DNA of 64,000 nucleotides from Hygrocybe punicea (Eukaryota > Basidiomycota > Agaricomycetes > Agaricales > Hygrophoraceae): the NCBI GenBank assembly GCA_963556145.1, contig OY744473.1, forward strand, positions 620,001 to 684,000, read 5' to 3'. The position numbers and the translations under genes were made by a program. This document shows positions 20,578 through 31,712 of this stretch, piece by piece (positions within the stretch are counted from its first letter, which is position 1; every line of letters begins with the position of its first letter). A model generated the notes under the pieces. It searched no databases and was not told the origin of the DNA. It saw nothing but the letters and a program-made list of their open reading frames with translations.

Positions 20578-22771
20578 TCACATGTATTGCACAGGATTCA
20601 ACCTTTAAGTTTTGCACAAACATGGGATACATTTTGACAACTACTAAAAATACAGTAATGCAATGTATGTAACAAGACATAAAATACAAAATTTGCAGAA
20701 TCGAAAGCTGACAACAATGGGGACAATGACAACATTTGCAGATGGAAACTTATAGTGGAAAATCTAATGATAAATAATGAGAGGCAGACACGACTGGTAA
20801 ATGATTGATTAAGCATGAGCCGGTATTCTGCTAACGAACAGCAGAACACCTACTTGGTTCAGGATGCAGTGGCAACATCCATATCACCATCAGGGCTGTA
20901 AATTGGCTCCCTAGCGAAATCCCTCTTTTCCGTGGATGTTAAAGCTAATGCCTTTGCCGCATCAGAATTCCTACACTCAATCTTGAACATTGGACCGCTC
21001 CAATTGAAACTCCAAGTGTCGCTTGTTATCGGAGCTTCATCATCCAGCAGGGTTTCCATCAAGGGCATCAATTCGGGCCACTGAGTCTCGAAATGTGCCA
21101 GGATCTTCCTTTCTAGTTTGAGGGAGGTGCAACCGGTTGTCAAGGGCACGTTCACCAATTGTGCCTGCCTCTCGCGTTTGTAAAATATGAGGCAGAGGCA
21201 AAACTGAAGCAGAGCACGTTTGAAGATGTAGGAAGGATGCACCCATATCCCACCCAAAATCGTCACATATTCTCCTGCAAACCAGGTGCAGAATCGGCGG
21301 TATCGCAATCGGGCGAAGGTCTCTTCCTCCTCTTCCAAGTCATCCATCTCACCACTGTAATGGTTTCGATTGATCACCTCCGCCATCTCCAGAAGATTGC
21401 CCACAATCACCACATCCAAGAGGCCAGCAGGGGTCGACACATCAGGAATGTGATGTTCGCAATCTACACCTGTTGAGGATCATGATTTAGGTAGAGGGAT
21501 GAGAACATGAACAGCAATGACATACCGACAGCTGAAGCCTCATTGACACACAAATGTTCATGCCACATACCCATCATTCTTCTCAGAATGGTCCAGGTGG
21601 TATTATGTTGAGTATTTGTGATGGAGTAGGACATGACGAAGGTGTGGATGATTCCAAAACAGGTGTCCTTGATCGACGATGTGGCATAGAAGTGATTTCC
21701 ATATACGATGGAGTCCTGCAGGGTGACTACATAATGGACTGTGTTCGGCCTTTGGAAACTGGCATCATTTGTTAGATAAGTCTGTGATGGAATGAATAAC
21801 ACTCACAAGACATCATTTGGCGTCAACAGCACCCCCTCTTTCTCCCAGATGCCTTTGGATGGACTGAGGGGACCCCAACCCTTTCCAAACGCATGACGAG
21901 TCGTCATGTCTCCATTGCTATTCCAGGGTGGTGTCTCTCTGTTGCGGCGCATGACAACCCAATACTTGCTGCCTGTCATTACCCTTACAACCGTGGCAAA
22001 ACCATCATCATCAGCATGTGGCCAAGAAGTTGCACCCCGCAATGCCATAGTCCCCCACGAGAGTTCATCCACGAATGTTTTGCCTGGAATATAACCTGGT
22101 TGTCCCCGGGTTTCCGACATGGCCTGCTCATGGGATGCCAGCGAGCTGGAGGAGAGCATCTTTGTCAAATGAAAACTGAGGATAGATAATTTCGCATCAT
22201 ACCGGTACATGGGCGGTGGATGAACCGTGAGGTGACCCATGGGAAAGTCCAGCATGTTCCAGATGTGTCTTTGTCCTTCTAACAGAGATGCATTATACAA
22301 ATCTTGCAGAGTCCCGACATGCAGCATCTTTCCATGACTTTTCTGGGTGTGAAAGGAACCAACTTTGTCATTTGGTGAGTAACAGCAAGGATCAGTAAAA
22401 GGACAAGACAAACCCTGCACATTACGCTCATGTTTGAGACTCCCAAGTCTGGAGAGACCTTCCAGGTCAAACTGGTGACGTTCCTGCTGCGGGACTCCAT
22501 GGACCAGGATATGTCTTTGTTCAAAGATATCCTGGATCGTCGAGGTATCCATTTGGAGGTACTGATCATATGCCACTACAAAAATACTCGAACCATCCGG
22601 ATCAAATTCTGGGTTGCTAGCGGATGGTAGGTGATGAAGAGGTCTTCCATCTTCATATAAGGCCTCCACCTCCTCTTGGATGGTTCGTAAACACCAATAT
22701 TCACATTCATCCTGTGTTGTCCATGTAAATAAATCAAACCAACAACTAGAAATAGGACTAACCGAGCCCGC

Positions 22772-23348
22772 TAGTGTTGCCGTAGTTCGGTTCCGAACCT
22801 AGCCGAACCCGGTTCAAACCCCGAACCGAACCCGGGGTTCAGTCTAAGTTCAGCCAAATGCTGAACCGGACCGCGGGTTCGGTTCAGGGTTTCGAGGCTG
22901 GCCGGATTTCCTGAACGGCTCCAAACCGCGTCCAAACCGCGAACGCGGATATTTTTAAGGAATTTATTTCATTTGTTTTTCATATTTCTTTACTTACCAT
23001 TTCGTGTTAAACGGTATCATGTGACCGGCCACAGTAGCTTTCACGCGACACAGCAACATCGACGCGGATTGAACACAACACAATTTGTGTTGTGTTCCTC
23101 AAGGTAAGTTTCCTTTGTTTCTTAACTTTACTAATGTTATTTGCGACAGGCAAATCGACAACCACGGCAACGACAACCACGACGCCCAGCAGCAGCAGCA
23201 GCAATGTCGGCAGCAGCAGCAACAGCGGCAGCAGCAGCAACAGCGGCAGCAGCAGCAACAGCGGCAGCGGCAACGGCAACAGCAGCAGCAGCAGGAGCGC
23301 AGCAGCAACAGCAGCAACGGCAACGGCAACGGCAACGGCAATGGCAAC

Positions 23349-23393
<45 letters not shown>

Positions 23394-24143
23394 GGCCACG
23401 ACAGCAGCAGCAGCGCCGGCAGCGGCAGCAGCAGCAGCAGCAGCAGCAGGAGCGCAGGAGCAACAGCAGCAACGGCGGCAGCAGCAACGGCGGCAACAGC
23501 AGCAGCAGCAGCAGCAACGCCGGCAGCAGCAGCAGCAGCAACGCCGGCAGCAGCAGCAGCAGCAACGCCGGCAGCAGCAGCAGCAGCAACGCCGGCAGCA
23601 GCAGCAGCAGCAACGCTGGCAGCAGCAACACCGGCAGCAGCAGCAGCTGCTGCTGGTGCATCAAGCCCCAACCTCACCATCAGCGGCGGCAACAACAACG
23701 GCAACCACCACCACGACGGCCAGCAGCAGCAGCAGCAGCAGCAATGCCGGCAGCAGCAGCAACAGCGGCAGCGGCAACGGCAACAGCAGCAGCAGGAGCG
23801 CAGCAGCGACGGCGACGGCAGCAGCACCAGCAGCACCAGCAGTGGCAGCGGCAGCAGCAGCAGCAACAGCACCAGACGGCTCCCCCGTAGCCCAACTTCC
23901 TCGCGAAGCATAGCGCCGTATCAATTGATACGTGCCTGCCATTCGCGAGGAGAACGGAGCTCAGGGGTGAGCCAACCTCGGTCTGGGGTTCAGACCGCGT
24001 CTGAACCCCAGACCGAACGCGAAGAGACGGTTCAAAGCCGTTCGGGTCCAGGTTTGGCCATGCGCCAAACCGGACCCGAAGTTCAGTTCGCGGTTCCGCC
24101 AAAAAGGCTCGGAACCGGACCGAACTGAACTTCGGCAACACTA
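22772..24143. mobile_element. Non-autonomous TAGTG-end element nested in the JmjC-like gene (E3)
   Basis: Ends TAGTGTTGCCG and CGGCAACACTA, with a perfect 8-bp duplication GAGCCCGC at 22764-22771 and 24144-24151. Removing 22772-24151 restores a continuous reading frame from AEAAHFTFQSNAGS into VSPISSCWFDLFTW of the JmjC-like gene. The interior is ~750 bases of CAG/CAA/CGG triplets (23180-23880). Near the right end are a TCAATTGA palindrome and CCTCGCGA motifs, as in E2 and E4. Confidence 0.9.
23180..23880. repeat. Long CAG-type triplet-repeat tract inside E3
   Basis: About 700 bases of CAG/CAA/CGG/GGC triplets, including a higher-order repeat of about 27 bases near 23510-23625 (CAACGCCGGCAGCAGCAGCA). 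Frames of 175-347 codons are open on both strands and encode homopolymer-like strings, so I do not call them genes. Confidence 0.85.
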
Positions 24144-24676
24144 GAGCCCGCATTACTTTGAAATGTGAAATGAGCTGCTTCTGCATTTCGGTTGGCTCCA
24201 AAAACCCTGAGAGGCACATGATCCTCAGACATCTGTTGCTCTGGTTAGTTGATATCTCGGGCATTAGAGACGAACTGACTTCAGGAAGTTCGAGGTTTTT
24301 GACCGGAGTGCCATTGAATGACTAATTTCCATCATTAACTCATGTGCATTGAAAGATTGGTCACAAAGTTATACTCACTTCACCGGGCAGTTCTGATGAA
24401 ATCATCTGACTTCTGTCCATAAGCTTCCTTTTTTTGCGGCTGTTCCATTTCGAAGCTGGTGCATGCCGTTTCTTGCTTGCAGTGAAGTAGGTCTGGTACC
24501 CAGCAGGAGGTCCGTTTTGTGTCGTCTTCCCTTTGAGAGCATTGGTTTGCAAGCGCGTTACCAGGCCCAATTGGGTTCCTAGCTCAGTTTCGCTTTCTTC
24601 TGATTCCTCCTCCTCCTCCTCCTCCTCCTCCTCCTCCTCCTCTTCGCCTTCCCCCTCAGGTCGTGGTCTGGTACCT

Positions 24677-25160
24677 TCACCCTGTTCGCCCTCCACCCCC
24701 CTCCGCCACTGGTCCACCCCCTTCCGCCACTGGCAGCGGTCCACCGCCCTCCACCACTGGCGGTGGTCCGTTGCTCTCCGCCGCTGGCGGTGGGCCATCG
24801 CTCTGTACCGCTGCTTGTGGTCCATCGCCCTCCACAGCTGGCGGTTGTTCAATGCTCTCCACTGCCAGTGGTGGCCCATTGCCCTCCACAGCCAGTGGTG
24901 GTCCATCACCCTCCACTGCCAGTGGTGGTCCATCGCCCTCCACCGCCAGTGGTCCATCGCCCTCCACCTCCAGCGGTGGTCCATCCCCCTCCACAGCTGG
25001 TGGTGGTCCACCCCCCTCCGCTGCTGGTGGCGGTCTATCGCCCTCCACCGCTGGTGGTGGTCCATCGCCCTCCTCCTCCGCCGGTGATCCATCGCCCTCC
25101 ACTGCTGGTTGTGGTCCATCACCCTCCAAAGCCGGCGGGGGTTCATCACACTCTCCAGGT
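24677..25160. repeat. 33-36-bp coding tandem repeat in the JmjC-like gene
   Basis: Tandem units read on the minus strand as GDGPPLAVE-like repeats. The flanks contain (TCC)n and (CCT)n runs (24604-24640, 25556-25590) that encode poly-Glu. Because unit length is a multiple of three, the frame is kept, which supports real coding. Confidence 0.6.
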
Positions 25161-27493
25161 TGGCCCTCCCCCCCTGGCTGTGGTTCGTCCCCCCGCCCCT
25201 GCTGATCCTGCCCTTGCGCCGGTTGTGGCTCCCCCTCACTCTGCTGGGCCTCCCCTTGAAGCTGTAGTGGCTCATTGTTCATTTGCTCTTCCTCCCCAAC
25301 CAGTTGCAGCTGCTCCCTGTCCTGTTCGTGAGCTTCCCCTTCATCGTGTTGCAGCTGTTCCCCCCTCCGCTGGTCGTCCCCTTGAGGCTGTGGCGGCTCA
25401 CTGCTCATTTGCTCTTCCTCTCCCGGTGGGTGCAAAAGGTCCTCCACCACCACCTCCTCCATCCACCACGGCCGCTGCCCCGCAGAGTTGTTCCTCTGCC
25501 AAGGCTCGTCTTGGTAGTCAGACCAGTTTGTCTGCCCTGGCCGCCAGACGGGGTCATCCTCCTCCTCCTCCTCCTCCTCCTCCTCCTCCTGGCGCTGCTT
25601 CTTCTCCCCCTGCTGCTGCTCTGCACCCATGTCGATATCCACGTCGACATCCATGTCGACATCGACATCCACTGCCGTTGGTTCCTCCATGTCCATGTTG
25701 GCATCTTCCTTGCTCCCCTGCTCCTTCTCTTTCCCCTTGGGCTCCGGCTCGGCTGGCTGCTCTTGCTTTTTCTCATGTCGCCACCTGGTGCCGTTGTCCA
25801 ATTCTGACTCACTGTCATCATCAATGATGATGACAGGTTCCTCAGATCTGCTCGTGGATGCTGTGTTCTGATTTGCTTGGTGATGTTTAGGGACTGAGAT
25901 AACGGGCCCTGTGTTGGAGTTAAATCCTGGGTCAAGGAATGGGAAGACACGATGGAATACATACATTTAGAATACCAATCCAAGTGCATGTTCTCATCCT
26001 CGTAACGGAGGGAGAGCTGCTCAAATTCTCGTAGGAACAATTGGAGTTCCGTCTTTGCATTGGAACCAGTTGACATTCGGAGCAACATTTGCCAAAGACA
26101 GCGTTCCGTTTGCATCAGGCAGGAGGGCTTATGATTACCGAGCAATAGTTTCATCTTTATGTCATGAGGTTAGACAATTGAGAAAACCGTAAAAGGGTGC
26201 TCACTGTGATCAAATGATCCCTGCGAATTTGCTCGTTGTTGAACTGTCGGGGAAGGAGAGCAATGATGGGAGAGATGGAGACTGCAAGATGGAACAGATT
26301 GACCATCCTCAAGAGAATGGCCTTTGCAGAACTCATGTTTTCGAAAAGCGTAATCAAATCTGAACCCAAAGGCATTCCCAGGGATGTTGCCCGGCTTCAA
26401 TATGGCTCCAGTCAGCGTCAACATCATATTACGTATCTCAATGATACTTACCTTCGTAAAGTTAAGATAAATGTCTGTGGGTTCTCCGGAAGCCGATCCT
26501 TGCCCTATATTGGATTTATAAGCCCAACATGGATGCCAAGAAGGGGCAAGATAACTTACCAAGCCAAACCAGCACAGAGCAAAAGACATGAGTTCCAAGT
26601 TGACCAGCGATTGGGTATACTTGGCCTCATGAATATGTTGTCCAGCCCGCGAAAGACTCATGACCCCTTGTTTCAGCAGCGACTGCTGATGACTGAGCTG
26701 CTCAGGTTCAGCATTCGCGAACAACCTGGCCTTCGCCAAACTTGCCCCAAAGCCATCACCAAGCTGGGCGTTTCTCTCTCGGGTCCGCAAATCCAGGATG
26801 GGTTGAGTCCAATCATCGAGTTTGGTCAAGAGCTATTAGGGGCAACTCAGCGCTGATCTCTTTCATTGAAATACGAACATTCATGGGCATACCTGTGTTA
26901 ACTTTACTGGCAAATCATGGGGCTTTGCTCCTCGAAATATGACTGGTGTCATTCTTGTTGCTGGCACTCCCATTGCATCCGCAAGCTGGTCCAGAAGAGA
27001 ATATCGGTTCACAATTTCTGCGGCGGCGCTGATGTACACTGCTGGCGAAGATGACCATCTTCTGGGATTGCCAACAGTCGCTAGAGCACCATGAGGTCCA
27101 CATGCTGCATTCAGATTGAAGAATTCCTTCAAGAATCCTGTAACCCTGTCGCCATACACTCGATGTGGTGAAAAAGCGTCAAGGCTTTGCGCCATGTTCT
27201 GGTTCATGTTCAACTTTGGGTTGATTGCTTATCGAACAGAATCATAAACTCACCAAGAGCAGCTGGCCTTGGGAAATGGGGCAGCTGGAACCTAATAGAG
27301 CCAAGCGAAGCTGATCCTTCATAGCGCCTCGAACAAGGAGAGTGCCATTGGTCCATGGAAAATCACGCAGGAGAGCAGTATTGTGTCGAAAAGATATGGC
27401 CAACGCTGAGGAAGAGGCTTCAGTTGCTTGGCTGCCACTGCTTGACATGTTTGAACAGAAAATATTGGTGGTTAAAATGTTGAATTGACGCGT

Positions 27494-27528
27494 CATGACA
27501 TCACGTGTTGTCACATGTTGTCACGTGG
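27494..27528. promoter_or_regulatory. CACGTG/CATGTGA cluster upstream of the JmjC-like gene
   Basis: TCACGTG occurs at 27501 and again near 27521 with TCACATG between them, within ~80 bases upstream of the probable ATG at 27448. E-box-like motifs also cluster before the genes at 20408 and 33662. Confidence 0.35.
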
Positions 27529-27699
27529 AAAACCAAATGTGGAAATGGCAGCATCGCTATTAAACTATTAAATAAACTATTCATCTACTAGAGCTTGGAA
27601 TGTGCAGATATTCCATGCCCGAGTGGTTTCCTGTGCACTATTTATTTGTTGATACATTATAGATTGACAGATGAAACGGAGGGAAGAAAATTTGACAAC

Positions 27700-28290
27700 T
27701 TACTTTAGCCTTTTAGACTGGCTAGGAGCAAATGCATCGGACAATGATTCCACCAATGCAGCATATTCATCATGAGACCACTCTCGGTGTTCAAAGTCAA
27801 ATGAAAATGACACAGTGGTGTTCAAAATCTCTGCTGGAAGTTCTCTCAGTTTCCTGCATAGGATAAGTTCACCTGCACTAACTCGCTTTGCCTCCCTTCA
27901 GCCTTGCATACTCAAGTTGCCATTCACAAGGTTTCGCAATGTCTAAATCTAATTGAATGATGACTCGTCTTGGGCTATCCAGCGCAGGATCAGTATACTG
28001 CATGCGATCAACTTTTCACATAATATCCTGTTATATAGCAGCAGGACTTACCCTCCATGACAAAACCTCACATTCAATTCTCAGTTCCAGAGACAACTTG
28101 TCAGTCTCAAAGTTTAGGAGACATCTATTATGGTCAGCCAGGGACCATGTAATGAATAATTTAAAATTTACCTGGATGACACCCATTCATAGGTCAAAAC
28201 CCCCTCCTTGACTAAAATCGGTGTTCCTACGCCCAAATGGTAATGCTTGACAGGGAGGGGAGACATGTGAAAGAATGATTTGTGGTTCAT
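27700..28290 (-). CDS. Small uncharacterised multi-exon gene
   Basis: Assembled by eye from minus-strand exons. MNHKSFFHMSPLPVKHYHLG (28290) leads to LVKEGVLTYEWVSSR, then an intron. CLLNFETDKLSLELRIECEV and LSWR follow, then a second intron. YTDPALDSPRRVIIQLDLDI and AKPCEWQLEYARLKGGK come next, and the last exon has LRELPAEILNTTVSFSFDF and HREWSHDEYAALVESLSDAF before TAA at 27700. The splice signals are good, except that an in-frame TAG near 27864 suggests either an unseen splice variant or a break. About 140 residues, no known domain. A GTCACG palindrome lies 48 bases upstream of the start. Confidence 0.45.
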
Positions 28291-28337
28291 GAGAAACCTG
28301 TGACGAACCTGAGGACAAGGTCACATGCTTGTGAGTG

Positions 28338-28363
28338 GTCACGCCCGACGAATCGGCCGTGAC
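28338..28363. promoter_or_regulatory. GTCACGGCCGA palindrome element, copy 2
   Basis: 26-base imperfect palindrome, arms GTCACGCCCGA and TCGGCCGTGAC around a 4-base centre, 48 bases upstream of the small minus-strand gene starting at 28290. Confidence 0.5.
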
Positions 28364-28379
28364 GAGGTTATTGACCATT

Positions 28380-29162
28380 ACCCTATTCGGTTACAGTTGC
28401 CAAATATGGAAACGGCTTCCAAAATGTTCTTGCTGTTCTAGAGAGCCAAAGAATGGCTATTGGACCATTGCAACAGTCCCAGAACTGAATGTCAACTGGT
28501 AGTAGGATGTGAGCAACTTGGGGTATTTTTGGTGCAAATATATGGAGCGATATTCATGTTTTGTTGACACCCCTCCGCCAAAATAGGACCCTGAAACTTA
28601 TATATCTCTCTTACACCGAAAATAAAATGGCAAAAAAATCCAAGGTAGCAGCTTTGGAAAGGTGTGATGCATTGGAATGCCCTGTTCATGTGTGCCTGGA
28701 GGTTTATGACATGTGAAGTTATATACAGCGAATGATGAATTGGCAGGTAACATGACCTGGAATTTGCATGATCATCACGTTTGTTTGACTTCTGATAATT
28801 TGGCATCCATGGCCAAACTGTAACCAGGTCAGCTTGCAAACTCAAGGCACACATGAAGAATGCATTGCAATGCATCATAACAGTCCAAAGCTGCCAGCGT
28901 GGATTTTTTTGCCATTTTATTGCTGGAGTAAGAGAGATATATAAGTTTCAGGGTCCTATTTTGGCGGAGGGGTGTCAACAAAACATGAATATCGCTCCAT
29001 ATATTTGCACCAAAAATACCCCAAGTTGTTCACATCCTACTACCAGTTGACATTCAGTTCTGGGACTGTTGCAATGGTCCAATAGCCATTCTGTGGCTCT
29101 CTAGAACAGCAAGAACGTTTTGGAAGCCGTTTCCATATTTGGCAACTGTAACCGAATTAGGC
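28380..29162. mobile_element. Long-inverted-repeat element (MITE-like), about 780 bp
   Basis: Arms at ~28388-28700 and ~28850-29154 are reverse complements with few differences, for example CGGTTACAGTTGCC at 28388 pairing with GGCAACTGTAACCG ending at 29154. The centre is near 28771. The arms give mirrored frames such as SCSHPTTS at both ends, which are not genes. No clear target duplication. It lies between the minus-strand and plus-strand gene blocks of E2. Confidence 0.75.
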
Positions 29163-29554
29163 AATTCGATCATCCAATTTTCCACTTGTTGTCCAGAAAC
29201 ACATCTTGTTCTCCAATCTAAAACCTTGCTATTTAATTTGGAACCTCTTCCATCCTGTGGTGCTATGCCCAATCCTCCCTGCATTTTGTCTCAGCTAACC
29301 CTCCAATCTTCTTTTCTCCTCCTACGCTCTCATCTTTAGGCAACATTTTAAACCCTCTCCGGTTTCAAATGGCATGGACTTCAATTGTCGTTCTTCATCC
29401 GCTGAATCTCGCCTGCAACTGAATTGATTTCCCATGCGCCACTCCTTTTTGGTGGTAGGAATCTTTTCTAACAATTTTTTCTAGTCAGATTATCTACTTT
29501 CTCTGTTCTATTTATGTGTTCACGGACTTCACGCTCGGGCAGCTATGTGACCAT

Positions 29555-29580
29555 GTCACGGCTGATTAGTCAGCCGTGAC
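29555..29580. promoter_or_regulatory. GTCACGGCCGA palindrome element, copy 3
   Basis: 26-base perfect palindrome with arms GTCACGGCTGA and TCAGCCGTGAC, 28 bases upstream of the ATG of the small plus-strand gene at 29608. Confidence 0.5.
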
Positions 29581-29607
29581 ATTTTAACCCCAACCCAAAC
29601 AATAGTT

Positions 29608-29940
29608 ATGGCCAGACATCCCCATGTATATTTCCGCGACATCAGAGTTTACGCCAACAAACCCCACGTTAAACGGAGGGTCATCCGCGATGTGCAGGCT
29701 GCCGCGGTCCGCCAGAGATGGGGCGCGTCTGGGGTTGAATGGGCGGAAATCCGGTAATGCACCATGACTTGATGACTTTTTTTTAGTGCTCGTTAACTTG
29801 CTCATAGTGGTCCAGCGCATTATGGCGGGACGCGCCGGACCGAAGCGCTACATACGACAGTCCGGCTCTACACAAGAGAAGGATATCGTGTCACCACTTT
29901 GCATGTTTACCATGCAAGGAGGGGCGTTTTGAATACTTGA
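29608..29940 (+). CDS. Candidate small basic protein, two exons
   Basis: ATG at 29608 reads MARHPHVYFRDIRVYANKPH, then VKRRVIRDVQAAAVRQRWGA, to a donor at 29754. Joining the acceptor ending at 29807 keeps a frame reading GPAHYGGTRRTEALHTTVRL and then YTREGYRVTTLHVYHARRG, to TGA at 29938. About 95 residues, strongly basic (Arg/His-rich), so nucleic-acid binding is possible. I do not recognise it. Support comes from the palindrome just upstream, the higher GC of the stretch compared with its surroundings, and usable splice sites. It could still be chance. Confidence 0.35.
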
Positions 29941-30740
29941 GGTAAGTCTCAATATTTCCATAGTCTCTCTTCCAGAGGCTAAGAACTACTTAGATATAAC
30001 AAATTAGGACCTGTATCTAACATTTAAATGCTTCATTCATCTGTTTTTCCTCCAAATATTTATCGGCATGTTCATATTGATAGTTTTTTTTTGCGTTGTA
30101 ATGGACATGCTAATCATTAGAACTACTATAAAGATCAATCGATCGATCGATCGCTTATGTAATCATAGGGAGCTGGGAATCCCCTCATCCAGCGATTGTT
30201 CCAAAGGTTGACTTATCCAATTATGTAATCATTCAAAATTAAAATAATTTCATTTATTATTTCCAAAATAAAGTAAATTAAAGAAGTCCTCAACCGCGGG
30301 CCCGCCCCAACCAACCAATAGCTGTTTCCCATCGATCTTGATTCGGCGTTGTTAATTTGGATGACCTGGAAGAGAGTCTGAATGTTGCTGCGTTGTAGGG
30401 GCCCCTACTTCACAGCAAATTCAAGCTCTCTGGAAAAAACAAAGATGCGATGATAAGCATCCATTTAAATGGCAAAGAAAAGAAGGATTTTGCTTAGCGG
30501 ATAACCCAAAAGCCGAAATTGATACATTGGTGTTCTACAAGATCAAAGCAAACAATAAGTTGAAAATTCAGGTCCCAATTTGAGCCGCTTACGAGCACAC
30601 CCTGCTGGGCATTGAATTTGAGGCAAATGGCAAGGAAAGGGACTGCAAAAACGAATCGAAGTCAATCTGAAGCTAAAGTGTTAGTGTGAAAAGGAGTTTT
30701 AAGCATAACTTACGATTTTGCGACCTCTGCCAAACTATGT
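29941..30740. other. Non-coding stretch before the minisatellite
   Basis: A/T-rich, with a short GATC-repeat (30137-30155) and no convincing frame or splice structure. Confidence 0.4.
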
Positions 30741-31345
30741 TGCCGCGCAGGATGCTGGCAAACGCGGATAGAGCCCCCAGTACCCAATGATGCCACGCAG
30801 GATGCTGGCAGACACCGATGAAGCCCCCAGTACCCAATGATGCCGCGCAGGATGCTGGCAGACACCGATCAAGCCCCCAGTACCCAATGGTGCCGCGCAG
30901 GATGCTGGCAGACACCGATAAAGCCCCCAGTACCCAATGATGCCGCGCAGGATGCTGGCAGACACCGATAAAGCCCCCAGTACCCAATGGTGCCGCGCAG
31001 GATGCTGGCAGACACCGATGAAGCCCTCAGTACCCAATGATGCCGCGCAGGATGCTGGCAGACACCGATAAAGCCCCCAGTACCCAATGGTGCCGCGCAG
31101 GATGCTGGCAGACACCGATAAAGCCCCCAGTACCCAATGGTGCCGCGCAGGATGCTGGCAGACACCGATGAAGCCCTCAGTACCCAATGTTGCTGCGCAG
31201 GATGCTGGCAGACACCGATAAAGCCCCCAGTACCCAATGGTGCCGCGCAGGATGCTGGCAGACACCGATAAAGCCCCCAGTACCCAATGTTGCTGCGCAG
31301 GATGACGGCAGACACCAATGAAGCCCCCAGTACCCAATGATGGTG
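30741..31345. repeat. 50-bp minisatellite, about 12 units
   Basis: Tandem units containing GCGCAGGATGCTGGCAGACA and AAGCCCCCAGTACCCAATG. TACCCAATG recurs every 50 bases (30781, 30831, 30881 and on). Units differ by one to three bases. Because 50 is not a multiple of three, all three minus frames stay open, and the 200-codon frame is an artefact. It lies ~370 bases before the TET/JBP-type gene. Confidence 0.9.
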
Positions 31346-31712
31346 CTGTAAAAGTGGGCTTGTTGGCGAGCAGCTAGAAATTGCGGAAGTAAGTAATGCA
31401 AAAGATATATGCAGAATGGAAGACTTATCGGCTTATGAAATTGTAACCAATTTCAACCATTCACTGAGGTCTTTTGGCATGTCGCGATTCATGTCAAAAC
31501 ATCCCAGTGATGATGGTTGATGATGGCTGATAAGCATCAGGTCGCGAAAGATGACATGCCTACCTTTTATGGCAATCAACCAAAGCATGTGATCTTGTTT
31601 GCTTGCAGGTGACCGCGTTCTTCACATGTGATCTCGTGCTGATCGCGTTGTTTGTTTCTATTGACGTGTATCGTTGTGTGACGTGTATCGTTGTATAGGA
31701 CTTTTTTACCAG

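Larger units (their letters stand above)
20859..27448 (-). pseudogene. JmjC-like 2-oxoglutarate/iron dioxygenase gene, disrupted by nested element E3
   Basis: A long multi-exon minus-strand reading. MSSSGSQATEASSSALAISF opens it at 27448 (an in-frame ATG at 27496 is an alternative). Helical N-terminal exons (25900-27210) lead to a Glu/Pro-rich tandem-repeat region (24680-25970, units like EGDGPPPAV). The catalytic part is at 21460-22670. WGTMALRGATSWPHADDDGF holds an HxD pair, YWVVMRRNR follows, and the next exon has RPNTVHYVVTLQDSIVYGNH with the third His. This is the cupin-type JmjC arrangement; substrate unknown. A 193-residue tail ends at 20859. Element E3 sits in the coding sequence with a perfect 8-bp duplication, so this copy is broken. 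The N-terminal and JmjC parts could be two genes. Confidence 0.5.

Noticed and set aside
23085..24128. 347-codon poly-Gln/Ser/Ala frame and its antisense partners
   Set aside because: Lies wholly inside element E3 and consists of simple triplets in every frame, followed by terminal-repeat sequence.
24533..25205. Plus-strand Ser/Pro-rich frames opposite the JmjC-like gene
   Set aside because: Antisense shadow of a minus-strand tandem-repeat exon. The minus strand has matching exons and splice sites on both sides.
30735..31337. 200-codon minus-strand frame with GVCQHPARHHWVLGA repeats
   Set aside because: 50-bp minisatellite read in three frames. No start context, no splice structure, no protein-like part outside the repeat.
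30741..31345. CRISPR-like array
   Set aside because: Units are contiguous with no unique spacers, the host is a eukaryote, and no cas genes are present.
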